NCBI GenBank assembly: GCA_036381515.1
Contig: DASVCR010000065.1
Span: 75,613 to 139,612 of the forward strand
Direction: 5' to 3'
DNA: 64,000 nucleotides
Origin: ZC4RG20 sp036381515
Lineage (GTDB): Bacteria; Pseudomonadota; Gammaproteobacteria; Steroidobacterales; Rariloculaceae
Shown: in pieces, positions 34,141-44,300 of the stretch
Layout: each line of letters starts with the position of its first letter
How positions within the stretch are numbered: position 1 is the stretch's first letter
The notes under the pieces: model-generated
Databases searched by the model: none
The model's input: the letters and a program-made list of their open reading frames with translations, nothing else
Told to the model about the DNA's origin: nothing
Position numbers and translations under genes: made by a program

Positions 34141-35559
34141 CTATTCGTCCGATCCGCCGGCGCCCGGCCGCTCCCAGCCGCCGCCGAGCGCCTGGTAGAA
34201 GTTCAGCATCGCGTTCAGCCGCTGCAGCTTGTTGTCGAGCACCGCGGTACGCGCGGAGAACAGCGTGTTCTGCGCATTGAGCACGCTCTGGTAATCGATG
34301 ACGCCCTCCTCGTAGCGCAGCGTCGCGATCCGCTCCGCCTCCTCCGCCGCCTCGAGGTTGCGCAGCGCGACGGCGCTCTGCCGCTCGAGCAGCGCGATCT
34401 GGTTCAGCTGCACCTCGATCTCGTTGAACGCCGCGAGGACGGCGCGCTGGTAGTTCGCAAGGCTGTTCTCCAGCGTGAGACGGGCCTGCTCGACGTTGCG
34501 CCGCCGCTGGCCGTTGTCGAGCAGCGTCTGCATCAGGTTCGCGCCGAGATTGAGCGACGTGTTCGCCGACGACAGCAGGTTCACGAGCGCGGGGCTCGTC
34601 GCCGTCTCGCTCGCCGTCAACGAGATCTGCGGGAAGAAGTTCCTGCGCACCGCCGTCACGTTCGCCGCGGAGCCGCGCAGGCTCGCCTCGGCCTGCACGA
34701 GGTCCGGGCGCCGGACCAGGAGCTCCGACGGCAGCCCCGGCTGCACGGCCGGAACGACGACGTCCCGCAGCGACTCCGCCTCGACGTCGAAGCCGTGGAC
34801 GCTCCTGCCGACCAGGAGCGCCAGCGACGCGCGGGCCGACAGCTCGTTCTGGCGCAGGCTTTCGATGTTGGTCCGCTCCCGCTCGACGACGATGCTCTGC
34901 TGCAGCTCCTCGATCGGAACGGCGATGCCGCTCGCGACCCGTGCGCGCGCGATCGCGTAGACGATCTCGGCGTTCGCGAGGTTCTGCTCCGCGGCTTCGA
35001 TGCGGTCGCGGATCAGCAGGATCTGAAAGTACGTCGACGCGGCGGTCGTGAGCGTGTTCAGCCGGAGCGACGCGATCTGCGCGATGCGCGAATCGTAATC
35101 CGCGACCGCCCTCTGGTACGCGGCCGGCCGGCTCAGGATGCCGCCGTACGAGACCGAGCCCGTGAGCTGGAACGGTCCGCTCGAGTTGTTCGAGCTGCCG
35201 TTGCCGCCGATGTCCGTGCGGGTATACGACGTGCCGGTGCCGAGCGAGACAGTCGGCGTCGGCCACAGGCTGAAGCCCGCCTCCCGCAGCGCGATCTGCG
35301 CGGCGATCAAGTTGCGCTCGTTGTTCGCGAGGTCGAGGTTGTGCTCGAGCACGTCCTCGATCAGCCGGCTGAGCTCCGGGCTCTCGAAGCTGTGCCACCA
35401 GTCGAGGTCCGGCCAGACGGCCGCCTCCTCGTCGATCGGTCCCTGCCATGCGGCCGGGACGACGTCGTCGGGAAGAGGCGGCGGCTCGATCGTCGCGCAA
35501 CCGCAAGCCACAACGAGCGGCGCCCCGAGCGCCGCGCACCGCGAAATCCATCTACTCAT
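34141..35559 (-). CDS. TolC/NodT-like outer-membrane efflux lipoprotein
   Basis: 472-residue outer-membrane channel of the RND/ABC efflux type. The N-terminus is a lipoprotein signal (LGAPLVVACGC), followed by the duplicated alpha-helical/beta-strand OEP repeat: first half with NNERNLIAAQIALREAGFSLWP, second half with RPDLVQAEASLRGSAANVTAVRRNFFP and LNAQNTLFSARTAVLDNKLQRLNAML. It trimerises to form the outer-membrane exit duct. The ATG at 35559 overlaps the end of macB by eight bases, so this is the third gene of a macA-macB-tolC operon that together spans both membranes. Confidence 0.92.
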   Translation of the reverse strand: MSRWISRCAALGAPLVVACGCATIEPPPLPDDVVPAAWQGPIDEEAAVWPDLDWWHSFESPELSRLIEDVLEHNLDLANNERNLIAAQIALREAGFSLWPTPTVSLGTGTSYTRTDIGGNGSSNNSSGPFQLTGSVSYGGILSRPAAYQRAVADYDSRIAQIASLRLNTLTTAASTYFQILLIRDRIEAAEQNLANAEIVYAIARARVASGIAVPIEELQQSIVVERERTNIESLRQNELSARASLALLVGRSVHGFDVEAESLRDVVVPAVQPGLPSELLVRRPDLVQAEASLRGSAANVTAVRRNFFPQISLTASETATSPALVNLLSSANTSLNLGANLMQTLLDNGQRRRNVEQARLTLENSLANYQRAVLAAFNEIEVQLNQIALLERQSAVALRNLEAAEEAERIATLRYEEGVIDYQSVLNAQNTLFSARTAVLDNKLQRLNAMLNFYQALGGGWERPGAGGSDE

Positions 35560-37600
35560 TGGCCAACGCCACTACCGGATCGAGACGAGAGGCTTTGTGC
35601 GCAGGCGCGAAACCGAAGACGAGGCCCGTTCCGGCGGCGCAGCAGAACGCGAGGATCATCGGCCAGCTCTTGAAGACGACGTCGATGCCGGCGAAGTCCT
35701 GCACGATCAGCGCGGCGCCGATGCCGAGCGCGACGCCGACCAGGCCGCCGACGGCGGACACGACGACGGCCTCGGACAGAAACTGCGCGAGGATGTCGCG
35801 CTGCCGCGCGCCGGTCGCCATGCGGACGCCGATCTCGCGCGTGCGCTCGGTGACCGACACGAGCATGATGTTCATCACGCCGATGCCGCCGACGAGGAGC
35901 GAGATCGCCGCGATCGAGCCGAGCAGCATCGTCGTCGTCTGCTGCGCGGCCTCGACGGTCTCGAGCAGCTCGGCGGCGTTGAAGATCCGGAAGTCCTCGA
36001 CGCCGTGCCTCGCGGTCATGAACTCGATCAGGTCCCTCTCGGTCTTCTTGATCTGCGCGATGTCCTCGACGACGACCGAGATCTGCCGCGCGAATTTCTC
36101 GCCGAAGAGACGCAGCGCGCCGGTCTTCAGCGGCACGTAGACCATGTCGTCCTGATCGCCGCCGCCCATGCTCGCGGAGCCGCCTTTGCGGGTCAGCACG
36201 CCGATGACCTGGAACGGCACGTTGCGGATCAGGATGTACTCGCCGAGCGGGTCCTCGCCGTTCGGAAAGAGCTCGTCCGCGACGGTCGCTCCGAGCACGG
36301 CGACGGCCGTGTAGGTCTCGCTGTCCTCGCGCGTGAAGAAGACGCCGCGCGCGAGCGGCCAGTTGCGCGCCTCGGGCAGCGTCTCCGACGTCGCGGTGAT
36401 GTTCGTGCGGTAGTCCTGCCTGCCCCAGCGGACGGTCTGCTGCCCTTGCAGCTCGGGCAGCGTGTACGCGACGTTCGGCACGCCTTCGAGGATCGCATCC
36501 GCATCCTCGAACGTCAGCGTCGACGGCATGTTGCGCCGCTGTCCCTCCGCGCGCGCCGGCTGCAGCTGCAGCACGTCCGTGCCGATCGAGCTGATCCGCT
36601 CGACGATGTCCTGCGCGGCGCCCTCGCCGATCGCGAGCATCGTGACGACCGACGCGACGCCGATCACGATGCCGAGCAGCGTCAGGAACGTGCGGAAGAT
36701 GTTCGCGTGCAGCGAGCGCATCGCCATGCGGATCGCCTCGCCCATCCCCGCGAGCATCGACGACGCCTTGCGGCTCATGAAGAGCTCGCGAAGCTTCGCG
36801 TTGTGCTTCGGGTCGATCGCGCCGTCCGGGTGCCCGGAATCCCCGACGACCTGGCCGTCGCGGAGCTCGATCACGCGATCGGCATGCGCGGCGACGTTCG
36901 GATCGTGCGTGATCAGGATCACGGTGTGACCGTCGCGCGCGAGGCCCTCGAGGAGCGCCATGACCTCGACGCCGCTGCGCGAGTCGAGCGCGCCGGTAGG
37001 CTCGTCGGCAAGTATCACGCTGCCGCCGTTCATCAGCGCGCGGGCGATCGATACGCGCTGCTGCTGACCGCCGGACAGCTGGTTCGGCCGATGATCGAGC
37101 CGATCGCCGAGGCCTAAGGACGACAGCAGCGACTCGGCGCGGATCGCGCGCTCGACGGCCGGCATGCCGGCATAGATGCCGGGGACCTCGACGTTCTCCC
37201 TGGCCGTTTCGGTCGCGAGCAGGTTGTAGCTCTGGAAGACGAAGCCGAACGCCTCGCGCCTGAGCCATGCGAGGCCGTCCGCATCGAACGTCTGGATGTT
37301 GCGGCCGGCGAACAGATACGCGCCGCTCGTCGGCCGATCGAGACACCCGAGGATGTTCATCAGCGTCGACTTTCCGGAGCCGGACTGGCCGACGATCGCG
37401 ACGAACTCGCCCGGGTAGATCTTGAGGTCGACGTTCCGCAGCGCGCGCACCTCGACGCCGCCGTCCGTGATGAACGTGCGGCAGAGGTTGCGCAATTCCA
37501 TCAGCGGAATCGCGACTTCCGTGCTGGCGACGCTCGCCGCGTCGTCCGGGACGAGCTCGCGAAGCGCGGCGCTCCCCGCGTCGAGCGCATAGCTGCTCAT
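35552..37600 (-). CDS. macB: MacB-like ABC transporter, ATPase-permease fusion
   Basis: 682 residues in the standard MacB order: a LolD-like ATPase (about 32-265) with Walker A GQSGSGKST, signature LSGGQQQRVSIARAL, Walker B VILADEPTGALD; then a membrane helix, a periplasmic domain of about 200 residues and three closing helices with the FtsX core (LVGGIGVMNIMLVSVTERTREIGVRMATGARQ). It uses ATP hydrolysis to drive export of periplasmic substrates (macrolides, peptides, siderophores or lipoproteins in characterised systems) through the MacA adaptor and a TolC-like duct. The start (ATG 37600) lies two bases after macA's stop, with an alternative ATG at residue 34. The substrate is unknown. Confidence 0.95.
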   Translation of the reverse strand: MSSYALDAGSAALRELVPDDAASVASTEVAIPLMELRNLCRTFITDGGVEVRALRNVDLKIYPGEFVAIVGQSGSGKSTLMNILGCLDRPTSGAYLFAGRNIQTFDADGLAWLRREAFGFVFQSYNLLATETARENVEVPGIYAGMPAVERAIRAESLLSSLGLGDRLDHRPNQLSGGQQQRVSIARALMNGGSVILADEPTGALDSRSGVEVMALLEGLARDGHTVILITHDPNVAAHADRVIELRDGQVVGDSGHPDGAIDPKHNAKLRELFMSRKASSMLAGMGEAIRMAMRSLHANIFRTFLTLLGIVIGVASVVTMLAIGEGAAQDIVERISSIGTDVLQLQPARAEGQRRNMPSTLTFEDADAILEGVPNVAYTLPELQGQQTVRWGRQDYRTNITATSETLPEARNWPLARGVFFTREDSETYTAVAVLGATVADELFPNGEDPLGEYILIRNVPFQVIGVLTRKGGSASMGGGDQDDMVYVPLKTGALRLFGEKFARQISVVVEDIAQIKKTERDLIEFMTARHGVEDFRIFNAAELLETVEAAQQTTTMLLGSIAAISLLVGGIGVMNIMLVSVTERTREIGVRMATGARQRDILAQFLSEAVVVSAVGGLVGVALGIGAALIVQDFAGIDVVFKSWPMILAFCCAAGTGLVFGFAPAHKASRLDPVVALANE

Positions 37601-37602
37601 GG

Positions 37603-39162
37603 TCAGAAGAACCGCATTCCCGGCGGACCGCGGAAACCGCGATCGCGGTTGTCGTTGTTGCGGGACTGTTCGTCGGGCGCCTCGGCCTGGACGATGCCCG
37701 CGATCACTCGGTCGCCCGGCTCGAGCCCCGAGATCACCTCGGCGGATACGCGGCTCATCACGCCGACGAGGATCTCGCGCTCCTCGATCGTGCCGTCGTC
37801 GTGCACGACGCGGACCGTCGCGGCCCGCGGCACGTTCTCGGCGCCGCCGGCCGGGCGTCCCGCAAAGCCGCCCGCCGCGGCGCCGCCGAATCCGCCGCGC
37901 GGACCCGCGAGCTCGCCGGGGCCGCCGTCGCCGCCGGGGCCTCGGAACGCGCCCGCGGGAAACTCGGGCGGCGGTCCTTCACCGCGCGGGAAATCGCCGC
38001 GCGGAAAGCCGCCCTGTGGGAACCCGCCTTGTGGGAACCCGCCTTGGGGGAACCCTCCCTGCGGAAAACCGCCCGCGCGCCCGCCGGCCATGCCGCCCTG
38101 CGCGGCCGCGCCGCCCGCGACCCGCCCCGCCGCGCCGCGGCCCGGCGCGTCCTTGAACGTGAGCGCGCCGAGCGGGACGGTCAGCACGTCGTACGCCGCC
38201 GACGTGACGAAGTAGACCTGCGTGGTCATGCCCGAGCGCAGCGCGCCGTCCGTGTTGTCGACGTCGAAAAGCCCCGGATAGAGCACGACGTTGTTCTCGG
38301 TGGTCGGCGACGGCAGGATCTGCTCGAGCTTGCCGTACCAGCGCCGCTGACCGCCGCCGAGCGTCGTGAAGTACACGTCCATCCCCTCGTGGATGCGGCC
38401 GATGTCCGCCTCGGAGATCTCGGTCTTCACCGTCATCGTCGAAAGATCGGCGATCCGCAGAATCGTCGGCGTCGACTGATTCGCGTTCAGCGTGACGCCC
38501 TCCGTCAGCAGCACCTCGACGACGGTCCCCGAGAGCGGCGCCTTGATCTGCGTGAACTCGAGCTGCGTCTTTTCCGTCTCGAGCGAAGCCTCGTTCTGCT
38601 GGATCTGCGCGATGAGCTGCTCGAGGCTCGCCTGCGCGGACATGTAGCTGTTGCGCGCGTTCTGGTATTCGAGCTCGCTCGTCGCGTTCTCCCGCCACAG
38701 CCGCTCCTGACGCTCGGCGTTCTGCCTCGCGAGATCGAGCGCCGCTTGTCTCGCCTGTACCTGGGAGCGCAGCGCGTCGATGCTCGCCTCGCTCGCCCTG
38801 ACGCGGTTCGCCTGCACGCGCGCGTCGATCTCGGCGAGCAGCTCTCCCTCCTCGACGTAGTCGCCGACCTCGACGTACAGCCTCTGAAGCTGTCCCGACA
38901 CCTGCGCGCCGACGTCGACGATGCGGCTCGGCTCGAGCTTGCCGGCCGCCGCGATCGTGTTCTCGATGTCGCCATAGCCGATCGTGACGATCAGGGGCTG
39001 GTCCTCGACGACCGTCTCGCGAGACTGGTGCCAGTACCACCCGCCTGCGGCGACGGCGACGACGCCGACGAGCACGAGCACGTTCCGCCGGCGCCTTCGC
39101 TTGCGGGCAATGAGGTAGTGCTCGCCTGCTCCCGAGACCTCGGTCGTCTTAGTGTTATCCAT
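37603..39162 (-). CDS. macA: MacA-like periplasmic adaptor (membrane fusion) protein
   Basis: 519-residue membrane fusion protein. A single N-terminal helix (NVLVLVGVVAVAAGGWYWHQ) is followed by the barrel-sandwich lipoyl domain (GDIENTIAAAGKLEPSRIVDVGAQVSGQL, partner half near GTVVEVLLTEG), a coiled-coil hairpin (residues 85-190, QVQARQAALDLARQNAERQE) and beta-barrel and membrane-proximal domains with GMTTQVYFVTSAAYDVLTVP. The insertion at about 335-430 is unusual: a Gly/Pro/Phe-rich segment with six consecutive GGFPQ-like pentads and further G/P/A-rich sequence, not found in typical MacA. ATG at 39162 is the most likely start; an ATG at 39186 would add eight residues. Confidence 0.92.
   Translation of the reverse strand: MDNTKTTEVSGAGEHYLIARKRRRRRNVLVLVGVVAVAAGGWYWHQSRETVVEDQPLIVTIGYGDIENTIAAAGKLEPSRIVDVGAQVSGQLQRLYVEVGDYVEEGELLAEIDARVQANRVRASEASIDALRSQVQARQAALDLARQNAERQERLWRENATSELEYQNARNSYMSAQASLEQLIAQIQQNEASLETEKTQLEFTQIKAPLSGTVVEVLLTEGVTLNANQSTPTILRIADLSTMTVKTEISEADIGRIHEGMDVYFTTLGGGQRRWYGKLEQILPSPTTENNVVLYPGLFDVDNTDGALRSGMTTQVYFVTSAAYDVLTVPLGALTFKDAPGRGAAGRVAGGAAAQGGMAGGRAGGFPQGGFPQGGFPQGGFPQGGFPRGDFPRGEGPPPEFPAGAFRGPGGDGGPGELAGPRGGFGGAAAGGFAGRPAGGAENVPRAATVRVVHDDGTIEEREILVGVMSRVSAEVISGLEPGDRVIAGIVQAEAPDEQSRNNDNRDRGFRGPPGMRFF
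37984..38073 (-). repeat. 15-bp in-frame repeat encoding GGFPQ pentads
   Basis: Six 15-bp units on the reverse strand encode GGFPQ four times, then GGFPR and GDFPR, inside macA. The DNA copies are close to identical (GGCGGGTTCCCACAA type), indicating recent slippage. Unit length keeps the frame, so length variation between strains is expected. The surrounding 200 bases code for other G/P/A-rich sequence. Confidence 0.9.
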
Positions 39163-39421
39163 GACCTTATGATTCCTGACTCGCAAGGCAGTCGTGTCGC
39201 TGCGACGACCGTCCCTCCCACCGGCCGCAGCAGGAGCACTAACTTAACTTACGGGCACGGCACTGTCCCTTCAGAAGGCCCAAGATTTGTTGTTTCTGCC
39301 CGGCGAGATCGAACCGGACGCGGAAGTACCGCGAACGGCGTTGCATGCAAGCGGCAGGCTTCTCGCGACGCGGTTCACACTCCCCGTGGCCGGATCGTGT
39401 GCCGCGCGTGAACGTCGCGGG

Positions 39422-40495
39422 TCAGCGGGTCGTTCGCTTCGAGAACACGGCCTGCAGCTCCGCGACGATCGACAACGCGATCGACTCCGGCGAGTCCGCG
39501 CCGAGGTCGAGCCCGATCGGGCCCTTGAGTCGCGGCCGCAGCGCTTCCCCGGCTTCGCCGAGCGCGTCGAGCAGCCGCGCGCGGCGGGCGGGCGGGCCGA
39601 GCACGCCGAGATAGCGCGCCGGGACGCCGACGAGATGCGACAGGTAGGTGCGGTCCGTCTCGAGATGGTGGCTCATCACGAGGACCGCATCGAACTCCGC
39701 GAGCGGGAGCCGCCGCGGCAGCTCGCGCGGATCGACCTCGAGCACGCGGTCGGCGCGTTCGAAGCCTCCGCGAGCGAGATACGCGGGCCTGTGATCCGCG
39801 ACCGTGACGAACCAGCCGAGCTGGGCGGCGAAGTCGACGACCGGCACCGCGTCGAGGCCCGCGCCGAGCACGAGGATGCGGGGCACCGGCACGAGCGGCG
39901 CATACAGCACCTCGAAGCCGTCGCGCCCGTGCGCGTGGACCGCGCGCCCGGAGTCGAGCACGCTGCGGCAGCCGGCCGCGAGCGCGGCGGCGGCCTCGCC
40001 GTGCGCGTCGAGGCCATGCGGGATCGTCGGGCCCGACGGATCGGCGTCGACGACGAGCGTCGCGCCGGCCGGCGCGTCCGCGCGCTCGCTCGCGATGACC
40101 GTCGCGGCCGCGCCGCCGGTGGTGCCGACGAGGCGAGCCGAGATCGATGCGAACGGCTCGAAGCCGCTCTCGGGCTCGAGCGGCTGCAGGAACACGCGGA
40201 TCAGCCCGTTGCAGCCGACGCCGAGCCCCCACAGGTCGTCGGCGTCGTCCCTCAAGTCGTACGTCACGGCGAGCGGCATGCCCGTCGCGGCGACGCTCGC
40301 CGCCCGCTCGGCGAGATCGCCCTCGAGACAACCGCCGCTGACGAGTCCCTGGTAGTCGCCGTTCGCCGCGATCAGGATGCGGTGGCCGGGCTTCGAATAC
40401 GTCGAGCCGAGCGTGTCGTAGACGGTCGCGAGCACGAGGGTCTCCCCGCGGGTGCGCCACGCGTCGAAGGCCTCGATGATGCGTCTGACGCTCAT
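39422..40495 (-). CDS. XdhC/CoxI-family maturation protein
   Basis: 357-residue protein of the XdhC family, which binds molybdenum cofactor and supports its sulfuration and insertion into xanthine dehydrogenase or CO dehydrogenase-type enzymes. Seen: N-terminal DTLGSTYSKPGHRILIAANG, then SGGCLEGDLAE with the conserved Cys, and a C-terminal Rossmann domain (PRILVLGAGLDAVPVVDFA) with VLVMSHHLETDRTYLSHL and LGVLGPPARRARLL, ending in IGLDLGADSPESIALSIVAE. No molybdenum hydroxylase gene is in view, though modBC lie 7 kb away. The ATG at 40495 is supported by position; upstream in-frame sequence (to 40705) overlaps the divergent region and looks non-coding. Confidence 0.88.
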   Translation of the reverse strand: MSVRRIIEAFDAWRTRGETLVLATVYDTLGSTYSKPGHRILIAANGDYQGLVSGGCLEGDLAERAASVAATGMPLAVTYDLRDDADDLWGLGVGCNGLIRVFLQPLEPESGFEPFASISARLVGTTGGAAATVIASERADAPAGATLVVDADPSGPTIPHGLDAHGEAAAALAAGCRSVLDSGRAVHAHGRDGFEVLYAPLVPVPRILVLGAGLDAVPVVDFAAQLGWFVTVADHRPAYLARGGFERADRVLEVDPRELPRRLPLAEFDAVLVMSHHLETDRTYLSHLVGVPARYLGVLGPPARRARLLDALGEAGEALRPRLKGPIGLDLGADSPESIALSIVAELQAVFSKRTTR

Positions 40496-40608
40496 GTCGA
40501 GCGCGCAGCATACCAGACCGCGGTTGCGAGCCCTGCCCCGCCGATCTAGACTGCCGTCCCCCGCCACGGCAGGCGGGCTGGCCCTATTGGACGTCCCAGG
40601 AAGGAATC

Positions 40609-41193
40609 TTGAGCAAGCCCACCCGACAAGAAGCCGAAGAGGCGGTCCGGACGCTGCTGCGCTGGATCGGCGACGACCCGAACCGCGAAGGGCTGCGCGG
40701 CACACCGGCGCGCGTCGTCAGCGCGTACGAGGACTGGTTCGGCGGCTACAACGACGACCCGGTCGAGTTCCTGCGCCGCACCTTCTACGAGGTCGACGGC
40801 TACGACGAGATGGTCGTCCTGCGCGACATCAGCTTCGAGTCGCACTGCGAGCATCACATGGCGCCGATCACCGGCAAGGTGCACATCGGCTACCTGCCGG
40901 ACCGCAAGGTCGTCGGCATCAGCAAGCTCGCCCGCGTCGTCGAGGCGTTCTCGCGCCGGCTGCAGGTCCAGGAGACGATGACGGCCCAGATCGCGCACTG
41001 CATTCAGGACGTGCTGAAGCCGAAGGGCGTCGGCGTCGTCGTCGAAGGCGTGCATCAATGCATGACGACGCGCGGCGTGCGCAAGCACGGCGTCGCGATG
41101 ATCACGAGCCAGCTCCTCGGGCACTTCCGCTCGGACCCGCGCACGCGGGCCGAGTTCATGAACATCATCGGCCGGCCGAACACGCTCGGCTGA
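40609..41193 (+). CDS. folE: GTP cyclohydrolase I
   Basis: 194-residue enzyme opening the purine ring of GTP to make 7,8-dihydroneopterin triphosphate, the first step of tetrahydrofolate (and tetrahydrobiopterin) synthesis. Zinc and catalytic residues are in place: C80 and H83 in SHCEHHMAP and C151 in VHQCMTTRG; the family motifs HIGYLPDRKVVGISKLARVVE and SRRLQVQETMTAQIA follow. A normal FolE length. The TTG at 40609 is chosen because AGGAAGGAA sits just upstream at good spacing. It is a type IA (zinc) enzyme. It stands alone, divergent from the XdhC gene. Confidence 0.96.
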   Translation: MSKPTRQEAEEAVRTLLRWIGDDPNREGLRGTPARVVSAYEDWFGGYNDDPVEFLRRTFYEVDGYDEMVVLRDISFESHCEHHMAPITGKVHIGYLPDRKVVGISKLARVVEAFSRRLQVQETMTAQIAHCIQDVLKPKGVGVVVEGVHQCMTTRGVRKHGVAMITSQLLGHFRSDPRTRAEFMNIIGRPNTLG

Positions 41194-41311
41194 CGGCCGG
41201 CGCCGCGCGAGCCGCGCGGCGACCGCCCGGTGCAACTCCCGTGCCGCGCGCCGAGACGCGGCGACGAGCGTCATCGGCGTCATCGCCGGTGGAACTCGCT
41301 ACACTTGCTGC

Positions 41312-44300
41312 ATGACGAAGATGCCGTCGCGGGATTGGCTCTTCCGTGCGGACGAGCCGCCGCTCCTCTCGGGCGGGGAGCCGATCGCGAAGCTCTGGCT
41401 CGCGGACGAGACGAGCGCGGTCGAGTTCCTGCTCGATCATGCGCGGCTCCCTGCGGCGGCGAACGCCGCCGTGATGCGCGAGGCGCGCGCGCTCGTCGAA
41501 TCGATCCGCCGCAAGCGCAGCGAGGGGCTCGACGCGTTCCTCGCCGAGTACGACCTCTCGTCGACCGAAGGCATCGTGCTCATGTGTCTCGCGGAGGCGC
41601 TGCTGCGCATCCCGGACGACGAGACCGCGGACAAGCTGATCGCGGAGAAGCTCGGCGACGCCGACTGGCACGCGCACATCGGCGCGAGCGAGTCGCTGTT
41701 CGTCAACGCGTCGACGTGGGCACTGATGCTGACCGGCAGGCTCGTGCGCGCCGAGGAGCTGCCCGGGCAGCCGCTGCACGGCGTGCTCGCCCGCCTGATG
41801 GACCGCGTCGGCGACAAGGTCGTGCGCGCCGCGCTGCGCCAGGCGATGCGGATCCTCGGCCACCAGTTCGTGATCGGCAGGACGATCGAGGAAGCGCTGC
41901 GCCGCGCGGACGATGCGCCGGAATACTGCTACTCGTTCGACATGCTCGGCGAGGCCGCGCTGACGGCCGCCGACGCGGACAGGTACTTCGACGCGTATCA
42001 CCATGCGATCGACGCGCTCCGCGCGCGGGGGAGCGCGGACGGGGACGTCACGACGGCGCCGAGCATCTCGGTCAAGCTCTCGGCCCTGCATCCGCGCTAC
42101 GAGCACGCGCAGGCGAGCCGCGCCGTGCCCGAGATCGCCGCGAGGCTCGAAGAGCTGGTGATTGCCGCGGCCGACGCGGGCTCCGCGGTGACGATCGACG
42201 CGGAGGAAGCCGACCGGCTCGAGCTGTCGCTCGCGGTGTTCGAGCGCGTGTTCAGGCGGCGCACCCTCGCGCACACGTCGGGCGCGTTCGGCATCGCCGT
42301 GCAGGCGTATCAGAAGCGCGCGTGGCCCGTGATCCGCTGGCTCGAGGAGCTCGGGCACGGCAAGCATCGCGTGATCCCGGTGCGTCTCGTGAAGGGAGCG
42401 TACTGGGATACCGAGATCAAGCGCGCGCAGCAGCTCGGTCTCGCCGGCTACCCGGTCTTCACGCGCAAGACGAGCACCGACGTCTCCTATCTCGCGTGCG
42501 CACGCGCGCTGCTGCACGAGAGCCCGCACCTCTATCCGCAGTTCGCGACGCACAACGCGCATACCGTCGCGTGGCTGATGCACGTCGGCGCGCGCGACCG
42601 CTTCGAGTTTCAGCGGCTGCACGGCATGGGCGAGGAGCTCTACGGCGAGCTCCTGAAGTCGTCGCACTTCGATCGCCCGGTGCGGGTCTATGCGCCGGTC
42701 GGGAGCCACGAGGACCTGCTGCCCTATCTCGTGCGGCGGCTCCTCGAGAACGGCGCGAACACGTCCTTCGTGAACCGCGTGACGCGGGCCGACGCGCCGA
42801 TAGAGCAGGTCACGGCGGATCCGGTCGACGCGACGGAGCGGCGGCTCGGCGCGCTGCCTCATCCGAGGATTCCGCTGCCGGTCGCGATCTTCGGCCGGGA
42901 GCGCGCGAACGCCCGCGGCGTCAATCTCGCCGACGGTCTCGAGCTCAAGCGCCTCGCGTCGTCGCTCGCGCGCACGGCGCCCGGCACGTGGGAGGCGGCG
43001 CCGATCGTCGATGGGCAGCGGCGCGCGGGGCGGATCGTCGAGCAGCGCGATCCGGCGGACCGGAGGCGCGTCGTCGGACGCGTCGCGTGGGCGAGCGCGG
43101 ACGACGCGCGCGACGCGCTCGCCGTCGCGCACGACGCATGGCGCGAGTGGAACGACGCGCGGGTCGACGTGCGCGCCTCCGTGCTCGAGCGCGCGGCCGA
43201 CCGATTCGAAGCCGACGCGCCCGAGCTGATCGCGCGCTGCATCGCCGAGACCGGCAAGACGGTCGCGGACGCCGTCGCCGAGGTCCGCGAGGCGGTCGAC
43301 TACCTGCGCTACTACGCGGCGGAGGCCCGCAAGCTTTTCACGGCGCCTGTCGTGCTGCCGGGTCCGACCGGCGAGCACAACGAGCTCAGGCTCGACGGCC
43401 GCGGCGTCTTCGTCTGCATCAGCCCTTGGAACTTCCCGCTCGCGATCTTCACAGGGCAGATCGCGGCCGCGCTCGTCGCCGGCAACACCGTGATTGCGAA
43501 GCCGGCCGAGCAGAGCGCGCTCGTCGCCGCGCGCGCGGTCGAGCTGCTCGCCGCGGCCGGGCTGCCGCGGGAGGTGCTGCAGTTCCTGCCCGGCGACGGG
43601 CCGGCGCTCGCGGAGGCGCTGCTGCCGGACGGCCGCGTCGCGGGCGTCGTGTTCACGGGCTCGGTCGAGACGGCCCGCGCGATCGACCGGATGCTCTCGG
43701 GCAGGGACGGCCCGCTCGCGACGCTGATCGCGGAGACCGGCGGCGTGAACGCGATGATCGTCGACAGCTCCGCGCTGCCCGAGCAGGTCGTGCGCGACGC
43801 GATCGTGTCGGCGTTCGACAGCGCCGGCCAGCGCTGCTCGGCGCTGAGGCTCCTGTGCCTGCAGGACGATACCGCCGGGCGCATCCTCGAGATGCTGCGC
43901 GGGCACATGGCCGAGCTCGTGATCGGCGATCCGGCGCTCCTCTCGACCGACGTCGGACCGGTCATCGACGAGGACGCGCGGCGGATGCTCGCAGCGCACG
44001 TCGACGCGCTCCGCGACCGCGTCCGCTTCCAGTGCCCGCTCGGTCCCGAGCACGAGCACGGCACCTTCTTCCCGCCGACGCTGATCGAGCTCGACCATGC
44101 GGGCGATCTGACGCGCGAGGTGTTCGGGCCGGTGCTGCATTACGTCCGCTACGCCGAGCATCGGCTCGACGACGTGATCGACGCGATCAACGCGACCGGC
44201 TACGGACTGACGCTCGGCGTGCACAGCCGGATCGACTCCGTCGCGAGGACGGTCGCGAAGCGGGCCCGCGTCGGCAACGTCTACGTGAACCGCAACACCA

